Below, piece after piece: positions 53,149-58,927 of a DNA stretch of 58,927 nucleotides. Both the position numbers and the translations under genes were made by a program. The notes under the pieces were generated by a model. It ran no database searches. It was not told the DNA's origin and was given only the letters and a program-made list of their open reading frames with translations. Each line of letters begins with the position of its first letter. The first letter of the stretch is position 1. This DNA comes from Alphaproteobacteria bacterium (GTDB lineage Bacteria; Pseudomonadota; Alphaproteobacteria; TMED109): the NCBI GenBank assembly GCA_022825235.1, contig JAJDYI010000018.1, positions 1 through 58,927 on the forward strand, read 5' to 3'.

Positions 53149-54470
53149 TGGCGCTCGATCTCGTCCACAAGCGCGACCTGTCGGTGGCGGAGCTCCTCTC
53201 GCCGCAGGTGCAGCACGCCGTCCGGGCGGTGGCGGCCGGCGCCGAGAGCGAACAGCTCAAGCTGCAGGTGCGCCACGTGATGGAACGGGCTCGTGCAGAC
53301 AATCACTGGCTCGGCTGCGATTGCCGCAGCGAGGATGGCCGGCGCCCGGTCGTGGTGCCCTGTCGCAAGAGTCATGGCACCTACTACTGGCAAGTGCTGG
53401 GGCGTGGACAGCTCGCGCATGTCGAGGGATGCGTCTTCCATCGCCCGCCCGCCCAGCGCCGCGAGGATGCTGACCGCTGGAACCGGCCGCCGAGAAGGGC
53501 CCCGGAAGGCTTCTTCGCGGTGCTACGTGACCAGGCCCGGGCCGGGGAGCTGCGGGTTCCGCGTCCCGGCGGTGGCGTGGGGGCGAGAGGCCAGCGGACG
53601 AGGGCCCGCCGGCCGGCGCTGTCGCAGCTTTTGCTGATGCTGTTGGAGAGGGCCGGGCTCACCCGGGTTCGGCCGAACGAGGAGCAGAAGCGGGTCAATG
53701 CAATCGAGGATCTGGCAAGGGAGATCGAGATTGCGCCGGGACGCCCCCTCTCCGAGCTGTGGTTTCCCCGCGCTCCGATGTGGACCAGCACGCTGGTCCA
53801 TGCCCGGGTCCGGGCCGCTGCGAGAGGCTGGCCGGCGGGTCACAAGCCGCAGGGGTTCCTCTGCTGGGCCGTGTCGGAAGTGGACGCGCACGGCGTTGGC
53901 AGGGTCGGCGGGAATGACCGCGTCGAAGTCCGATCGGGGGTCGTTCGGCCGGTCGTCGGCAAGCACCCCATTGCGCCGCCTTACCTCTTCCTCGGGGCGG
54001 TGGGGCTGCCCCAAGGCGAAACCGGCTACCAGTGCCTGGACGCGTACGCGCAGCCGATCGTGGCGAGGGAATGGCCGGTGCCGGTGGATTCGGACTACGA
54101 GCGCCGGGCATTCTGGACACTCAGGACAACCGTCCAGATCCTGGCCGGGACGTTCCCGAATGCCGATTTCGAGCTCGAGAAGCCGGTGTTCGACATCGAG
54201 ACGCCGGAGGGTCCCTGCCTTCCGGACTTCCTCATCCGTGCGCGCCGCCGCGGCGGTGAAGAATTGACATTCGTGGTCGAAGTCATGGGGTTCGAGCGCC
54301 CGGACTACCTTCGCGGCAAGGAGGTGACGCATCCCCGGATGGCGACGCTGGGCATGCTGTGCACGATGCAGGGCCGCGAGTTCGACCGATCGCCCGACGG
54401 AGTGACGGGCGAAGGCCGCAAGGTGACGCAGGCGATCAGGGCAGTGCTCGAGAGGCGCTGGCAGGGGTGA
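53148..54470 (+). CDS. DUF1173-like protein of integrative elements
   Basis: A 440-residue protein. Near the N-terminus Cys pairs (NHWLGCDCRSEDGRRPVVVP, then HVEGCVFHRPP) look like a metal ribbon, as in DUF1173 proteins found on plasmids and integrative elements. C-terminal FELEKPVFDIETPEGPCLPD and TFVVEVMGFERPDYLRGKEV have an acidic D/E-x-x pattern reminiscent of PD-(D/E)xK nucleases (D in LPDF, E-V-M), but this is unproven. GGGAGGAG lies six bases before the GTG. Translation is coupled to the dead resolvase (TAGTG). Function unknown. Confidence 0.65.
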   Translation: MALDLVHKRDLSVAELLSPQVQHAVRAVAAGAESEQLKLQVRHVMERARADNHWLGCDCRSEDGRRPVVVPCRKSHGTYYWQVLGRGQLAHVEGCVFHRPPAQRREDADRWNRPPRRAPEGFFAVLRDQARAGELRVPRPGGGVGARGQRTRARRPALSQLLLMLLERAGLTRVRPNEEQKRVNAIEDLAREIEIAPGRPLSELWFPRAPMWTSTLVHARVRAAARGWPAGHKPQGFLCWAVSEVDAHGVGRVGGNDRVEVRSGVVRPVVGKHPIAPPYLFLGAVGLPQGETGYQCLDAYAQPIVAREWPVPVDSDYERRAFWTLRTTVQILAGTFPNADFELEKPVFDIETPEGPCLPDFLIRARRRGGEELTFVVEVMGFERPDYLRGKEVTHPRMATLGMLCTMQGREFDRSPDGVTGEGRKVTQAIRAVLERRWQG

Positions 54471-55157
54471 ACGCGAAACGCGGACGGCGGCGGGGCCCGT
54501 CCCTCCTCGACCGTCGAGGGCAGTCGACGACGAGCAACTAGATGGACCACAACGGCGCACCCGGGCTGAAGGGTTACTTCGACAATCTTTCCGGGGTATC
54601 CCGTTACATAAGGATGTACTTCGGACAAACACTGCTTGCGAGCGGAGCCTGTTTTTTCGTCATGACTCCTGACGGACCGGTGCTCGTCACCAAATGATAG
54701 CAACTCTGCTGGAGTAGAAATGGCATTTGCCTCTGGCACTCAAGCTCAGCAATTTGATGAAACGCGTCTATTTGTGACTGGAAAACTATCGAGAATTTTT
54801 CAGTTGCATGGTACAGGTGCACGGAAGGTTCCGAGTCCTGACAAGTCAAGGACTCGAGTCAGGTAAGGGAAAGACTTAGAAAAGAGAGCCAGCCATGAAA
54901 CAAATTGCGCTAGGTATATTTCCCTAGGAGGTTTGGAAACAACTGGCGAAGGCGAAATTTGGTGGAGTTAGCTCCTTGATCAGTCTGTTAGAATAGCAGT
55001 TCATTCTAGAAGCGTAATAGGCTTGGGGGGCTGTGAAGAACTCGCAGATTTCGTTTCGGAAGTTAGCCAAATCACGCATGAAGAAAACACGAGAGCGCGG
55101 CTGAGAAGAGATTATCTGTGGCGGCATGATTGTTTTCGTTGGTCAGAGCGAGACCAT
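54471..55157. other. AT-richer gap
   Basis: 687 bases, lower in GC than either side. Only short frames interrupted by stops. No gene, RNA or repeat recognised. Could contain the tail of a lost gene beside the restriction enzyme. Confidence 0.4.
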
Positions 55158-55892
55158 TCACCCTAACTTCTCTTGATGAACACAGGTTGCCGATATGCCA
55201 ATAAGCAACAATGGACACGGGTTGCCAACGCCCCGCCCGATCCGCTCTACAAGTTTGTCCCAGTGAGTTGTCGAATGCCCGAATTTATCCTGCACGAACC
55301 GTCTTGCCCATTCCGCAGCAAATCCCTCACCTGTGCGTTTGACCATACCGCGCTGGCGTCGGGTCGGGGTCAGTCCGAACTGCGTCAAATCATCGAAGCT
55401 CCGCACGTCGTGATTTGCGGCACATGCCTCGATCACATTGACCAGATTTTCCTGCAATGATCTGCCGCGCGTCACAATGACTCCGACACTGATCGCGCCC
55501 TCACTATGCAGCCGTTGGAAGTTCTCAAGATCTCGATCAAAAAACGGATCTTTGTTGTTCCACTCGATTTCAAGGGCTATTACCCCCTTCTCCGCGCGTC
55601 TCACATGATCAATTTCGTGCGAAGTTGCTGTTCGCTCCGTGCCGTCAACTGTCTTGCGGATAACAATATTCTTCTTGGGCCACTTCCGCTTTGTAAGGGA
55701 CCGACGAAGACGTTGGGTGAAGCTGGCCTCGCCACCCCCACCTCGCACCAATTCCACATCTGCAATTCGTACGCCGATAAGCAAGTCACACAACTCGCTC
55801 AGTGGCCCAGGGAAGTCGTTAGTTAGAACCGCCAACGCATGGTTGACGGTCTGGACATCAAATCCCGCGTCCTCAAGACGAGCTAAGCTCAA
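55158..55892 (-). CDS. type II restriction endonuclease, BglII/BstYI-like
   Basis: About 244 residues. The core ALEIEWNNKDPFFDRDLENF, followed by GAISVGVIVTRGR, matches a family of BglII/BstYI-type enzymes; an Asp in HEIDHVRRAEKG lies 12 residues before the E-x-E, consistent with a D-xn-E-x-(E/Q) metal site. The start is uncertain: I choose a TTG at 55892 that overlaps the methyltransferase end by 20 bases and gives a normal length. The open frame extends to 56087, but that part lies wholly within the methyltransferase gene. Cognate site unknown (BglII cuts AGATCT). Confidence 0.75.
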   Translation of the reverse strand: MSLARLEDAGFDVQTVNHALAVLTNDFPGPLSELCDLLIGVRIADVELVRGGGGEASFTQRLRRSLTKRKWPKKNIVIRKTVDGTERTATSHEIDHVRRAEKGVIALEIEWNNKDPFFDRDLENFQRLHSEGAISVGVIVTRGRSLQENLVNVIEACAANHDVRSFDDLTQFGLTPTRRQRGMVKRTGEGFAAEWARRFVQDKFGHSTTHWDKLVERIGRGVGNPCPLLLIGISATCVHQEKLG

Positions 55893-56520
55893 AGCACAGC
55901 TGCGCAGAATTATAGTTGTAGGTAGGCCAGTCGGGTTGATACTCCGCCCCCGCCTGATTTCCCCATACCGTCCAATTGTCGCGAGTTCCTCGACCGAACA
56001 GTTCGAGATACGGCCCCCAACTGCAACTCTCAATAATCCCATATTGCTCATCCGGCTTGCGAGAATGTTCTCGCTTGCGGCTGGCAATCAGGTTTACCTG
56101 GCTCCGACCGGCATCAAGCGTACGGACGTTGGTGCCACGCACCCCAAACAGGATGATCTCGGTAACGTTTCGGAAGTAGAAGCCAACGCCCCGCCCGTCG
56201 GAACCGCCGTCCTTACGGACCTTGTGCCAGACGAGATTGGTCTTGTACTCAAAGCCCCAGGCGGCGAGTACATCCAGACCGTGCGGGAGCAGTGCATTCG
56301 GAACCCACAAGTAACAGTGCGCGGTATCCGTCACATAGTCGGCAACGGGCAGCGCAGCGATTTCTTCGAATGAAAGGGTGTCGTATCTGGAGAGCCTCCG
56401 GTGCTCGGGAGCAACCTTCCCGGTTCGGTTGGCAAAGCGCCACGGAGGATCAGCCAATATCGTTCCAAACCTGTTGTCGCCGAGACATTTTCTTAGATCG
56501 TCCGTCGGTGACGGTGTCAT
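55873..56520 (-). CDS. MT-A70 family DNA adenine methyltransferase
   Basis: A 215-residue methyltransferase. The catalytic motif ILADPPWRFANR (DPPW) and AHCYLWVPNALLPHG, FEYKTNLVWHKVRKDGG and DNWTVWGNQAGA are typical of MT-A70/Ime4-like adenine-N6 methylases used in type II restriction-modification. The ATG has GAAGGAG 12 bases upstream. It precedes and overlaps the restriction enzyme gene, so the pair forms an operon in which protection is translated first. Its 5' end lies 47 bases from a broken integrase. Confidence 0.9.
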   Translation of the reverse strand: MTPSPTDDLRKCLGDNRFGTILADPPWRFANRTGKVAPEHRRLSRYDTLSFEEIAALPVADYVTDTAHCYLWVPNALLPHGLDVLAAWGFEYKTNLVWHKVRKDGGSDGRGVGFYFRNVTEIILFGVRGTNVRTLDAGRSQVNLIASRKREHSRKPDEQYGIIESCSWGPYLELFGRGTRDNWTVWGNQAGAEYQPDWPTYNYNSAQLCFELSSS

Positions 56521-56566
56521 AATGCTGCTTACTCCTTCTCAACTTTCTTGTCCGAAACTAGCACAC

Positions 56567-57476
56567 TCACGGCAAGATGTTCAGCCTTCGTTGGACGGCA
56601 AGAGCGACCCGCTCCGCAACGTGACTCAACGTCGTGTCGTTGAGATGGACGTACCGTTCGGTCGTGCTTGCCGGCCGATGTCCAAGGAGGCGTCCCGCGA
56701 CATGCAGGCTCTCGCCGTTCATGACCGCATGCGAGGCGTGCGAGTGGCGCAGTTCGTGCAGCCGCGCGTCCTCCTCCAGTACCAGTAGAGGTCATTCACG
56801 CCCAATGGCCTGTCCTCACACTTGCCGGGGAACACCCATTCCCCTGACGCAGTTTCGGCAAGGCCGTCCAGTAGCTCCCGCGCCGCCGAGCAGAACGTGC
56901 CTCGGACCGGTCTTCGCGTCGCCGCAGTCCCCTGCACGGGTTGGAGTCCTCACGCCGCAGTCCGAGCACCTCCGCGTGATTCATCATCGACGACAGCACC
57001 GCCAGCTTCCGGTTCGCCGATCCCGCGCTCGTGCCGCTGAGATCGTCGAACCGGTTGCGGACGTCCTTCGCGGTCACCGCATCAATGCGCCGGTCGCCGA
57101 AAGTAGGCAGGATGCACCGATCCATGCCACCGGCGTGCGATCGCCTCGTCGCAGGCTTCCAGCGTTTCGCGCAGTCCGCGAGGAACGCGGATGCGAACAT
57201 CCGCACCGTCGTCGGTGCGCGCTTCGCTTGCGTTTCGGCGAGCAGCGTTCGAGCTGCGTGTCGTGCGTCCTCGACCGTCAGCGCGTCGAGTGTGCCGAGC
57301 GTCCGCTTGACGACGGAGCCGTTGCAGCGCCGGTGCCCGATCCACGTCTTGCGTCCGTTCACGCGTGCCCGCAGCCCGAGCCACGGCGCGGCACTGTCCC
57401 ACAGCACGGCCTCGCGCCTGTCCGTAGGCACGAAGGCAGGGGTTCGCGTTTCCGTGATCTTCGTCTTGTTCGCCAT
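56567..57476 (-). pseudogene. tyrosine integrase broken by frameshifts
   Basis: Starts well (MANKTKITETRTPAFVPTDR with AAGGGACTGGAAC upstream; core-binding FASAFLADCAKRWKPATRRS) and is in frame to NPCRGLRRREDRSEARSARR. It then shifts frame into FCSAARELLDGLAETASGEW and VFPGKCEDRPLGVNDLYWYW. It shifts again into LHELRHSHASHAVMNGESLH, LLGHRPASTTERYVHLND, and ends LNILP at 56567. The last part keeps the HxxR, His and Tyr, but the whole cannot be made. It directly precedes the restriction-modification pair. Confidence 0.85.
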
Positions 57477-57725
57477 GTTCCAGTCCCTTCCGTTCGATTC
57501 GGTCGCGACCGCCGCGGCCAGGTGTCCCGTTGTCGGGGAACACCCAGGACACGCCCGGTAACGGCGACGGGTTCGGAGTTCGGAGCGGTCGGAAGCGGCG
57601 TGCTCAATCGCCGCACGGGCTGCAAGCCCTTGCGACAACCGGGGTTTCAGTGCTCCGCAAATGCGCGGGTGAAGTGAGATTTCCCACGCCGGAGGCGCGG
57701 TTAGGTCACACCTGCCACTGGCGCA

Positions 57726-58003
57726 TTGGGGGCGCGCCGGCGGCGCGGCGGTGGGCTTGCCGCTGCCGCACCACGCCGAGGGACACAACCTGCACGGCTT
57801 GGCCGGCTGCGCCTGCACGACCTGCGCCACACCGTCGCCAGCCAGGCCGTCGTGGCGGGCGAAAACCTGCCGCTGGTCGGCCGGCTCCTCGGGCACCGGC
57901 GCCACTGCGGGCTACGCCCATCTCTTGGACGGCCATCTGGTGACGGCGGCGGAGATGGTCGGGGCGCTGATCGCGCGCGCCATGCTCCAGCCTCCCTCGG
58001 CGG
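57726..58003 (+). pseudogene. second integrase C-terminal remnant
   Basis: RLHDLRHTVASQAVVAGENL then PLVGRLLGHRRH in one frame and TAGYAHLLDGHLVTAAEMVG in another are the His/Arg, His and Tyr catalytic blocks of a tyrosine integrase. A frameshift at about 57900 separates the two parts, and the gene has no N-terminus. It is unlike the copies at 45 and 56.5 kb and points the other way from the latter. Confidence 0.75.
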
Positions 58004-58595
58004 CGACGTCGCCCGGGGATGCGGACCATGATGGCTATAATCAAGATACTGTAGATCACCGTATGGACATTTACAGAAGATAATAGTTGGTTCACGAGTC
58101 CCCGATCGTCACCATTATGCGCCATTCTTCGCCGAACCCTTGCCACGGGTTAGGATTCAAGCATAAAATCATCGTCTACAGCTGATGACATCGACCCGGC
58201 CCGGGCCGGGCGGCTGTGCAATCCACGACGGTAACGCGCAGCCGGTGGCTACGGCGAACCGATCCGGGCGGTCGGTTGGGAACGCGGCCGTGAAACGATC
58301 GGGTTTGCCGGAGAGTCTGCGGGACAAAGCCCTGACACCGGTCCTCCGGGGCGCTGATGCAGTGCAGCGCCCAGGCGCCATCCGTGCGTCTTCCGTCACG
58401 AGGGCGCTCCACCGGGCGGTTGCGGCGCTGCCGTCATTCTCCCGCCGCTCTCGGTCCCGATGCCGGGATCGCGTCCGTGAGCTGACCCCTTGCGGCTCCC
58501 GCAGCCCGCCGTGTGGCGGGACCCATTCCCTCCATGCCTGGCCCAGACTCCGGTCTCCACCCGTGCGCACTCCCGCGGGGGCGTTCGGGCTGCTG
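58004..58595. other. intergenic region with palindrome
   Basis: 592 bases. A perfect 16-base palindrome CCCGGCCCGGGCCGGG lies at 58195-58210. No gene recognised, although long GC-rich frames exist. Confidence 0.35.
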
Positions 58596-58927
58596 ATGAA
58601 CATCGCAGCCACACTCGGGAAGGGGCTGGCCGCGGCAGGACGGGCAGCGGCGCTTGCCATCGGACTTGTGCTGGCAGGAGGCGTGGCGCAAGCAGGGGAA
58701 GACTACAGTTGTGGAGTCGACAAGACGAACTACCCGCCGGGGTCTGAAATCTGGCCCGAAAGCATCAGGTTCAACGATACCGGAATAGCCGAGTTTCGGA
58801 TCGTGCTGAACAGGAAGCCGGAGAGTGGTTTCACGATGAAGCTGAAGCCGGACATTCTTCCAGGGCCGGACGCGGTGTGGGCACAGCGTTGTATGAATAT
58901 CGCGCCTCAACAGCTGGCGTGGGACGA
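58596..58927 (+). CDS. secreted hypothetical protein, cut by the window edge
   Basis: At least 110 residues: signal peptide (GRAAALAIGLVLAGGVAQA, cleavage before GEDYSC), then GVDKTNYPPGSEIWPESIRF and AEFRIVLNRKPESGFTMKLK. The frame is open at the last base, so the C-terminus is unknown. Two Cys in the mature part may pair. Family not recognised. Confidence 0.55.
   Translation, partial: MNIAATLGKGLAAAGRAAALAIGLVLAGGVAQAGEDYSCGVDKTNYPPGSEIWPESIRFNDTGIAEFRIVLNRKPESGFTMKLKPDILPGPDAVWAQRCMNIAPQQLAWD

Noticed and set aside
55158-56087. Upstream-extended start for the restriction enzyme
   Set aside because: The extra 65 residues lie entirely within the methylase gene and look unlike the nuclease; the shorter form fits family length.
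58169-58910. Minus-strand open frames at the right edge
   Set aside because: Antisense to the secreted protein and to non-coding GC-rich sequence; no domains or ribosome site.
1-58927. CRISPR arrays, rRNA and intact tRNA genes
   Set aside because: No regularly spaced repeats, rRNA-like sequence or full cloverleaf was found on reading both strands.

Overview
The window is high-GC DNA from a Gram-negative bacterium, probably a Pseudomonadota. The support is two outer-membrane beta-barrel genes, a BCCT transporter, MscS, periplasmic export signals and Shine-Dalgarno starts. I cannot fix the class. By eye most of the left 27 kb is about 65% GC or higher. Stretches at about 27.9-33 kb, 45.1-45.4 kb, 47.2-49.3 kb and 54.5-56.5 kb are clearly lower and coincide with mobile or acquired genes.

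Region 1 (1-27 kb) is metabolic and transport chromosome. It carries an N-acyl-D-amino-acid deacylase-like amidohydrolase, a DUF1778/GNAT toxin-antitoxin pair, a methyltransferase, a tandem DUF427 protein and a large N,N-dimethylformamidase-type hydrolase. These are followed by an autotransporter-like protein with two Cache-like domains, a purine permease, a DMT permease coupled to a DsbA-type isomerase, a Gfo/Idh/MocA protein, a BCCT carrier, an Ldh-type dehydrogenase, MscS, an RND/MMPL exporter and an alpha/beta hydrolase.

Region 2 (27.3-38.6 kb) is the most remarkable part. A second RND exporter is followed by a cytochrome P450 fused behind a GPP34 (GOLPH3-like) domain. Beyond decayed IS630 and IS1595 transposase remnants lies a single 1121-residue gene fusing a squalene-epoxidase-type flavoprotein to an oxidosqualene cyclase. 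The cyclase has the sterol-type VSDCTAE motif and not the hopene DxDD motif. An intact IS481-type element abuts its 3' end and supplies its stop codon. Together these suggest a compact, mobile sterol or triterpenoid pathway: epoxidation and cyclisation in one polypeptide, a lipid-membrane-targeted P450, and a lipid exporter.

Region 3 (38.7-45.2 kb) holds an M32 carboxypeptidase and then scarred accessory DNA: an integrase 3'-end remnant, a BrnT/BrnA toxin-antitoxin pair, a truncated SRAP gene, a lipoprotein, a small Cys-rich protein and an orphan barrel that has lost its passenger.

Region 4 (45.2 kb to the right edge) looks like an island integrated at a tRNA-Lys(CUU) gene. A 45-bp tRNA 3' fragment sits beside an intact tyrosine integrase. 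Cargo follows: two exported proteins, a LuxR-type regulator, a HEPN-like protein, a dead serine resolvase coupled to a DUF1173-like gene, a BglII/BstYI-type restriction enzyme with an MT-A70 methyltransferase, two further broken integrases, and a secreted protein cut by the window edge. No rRNA, intact tRNA or CRISPR array was seen.
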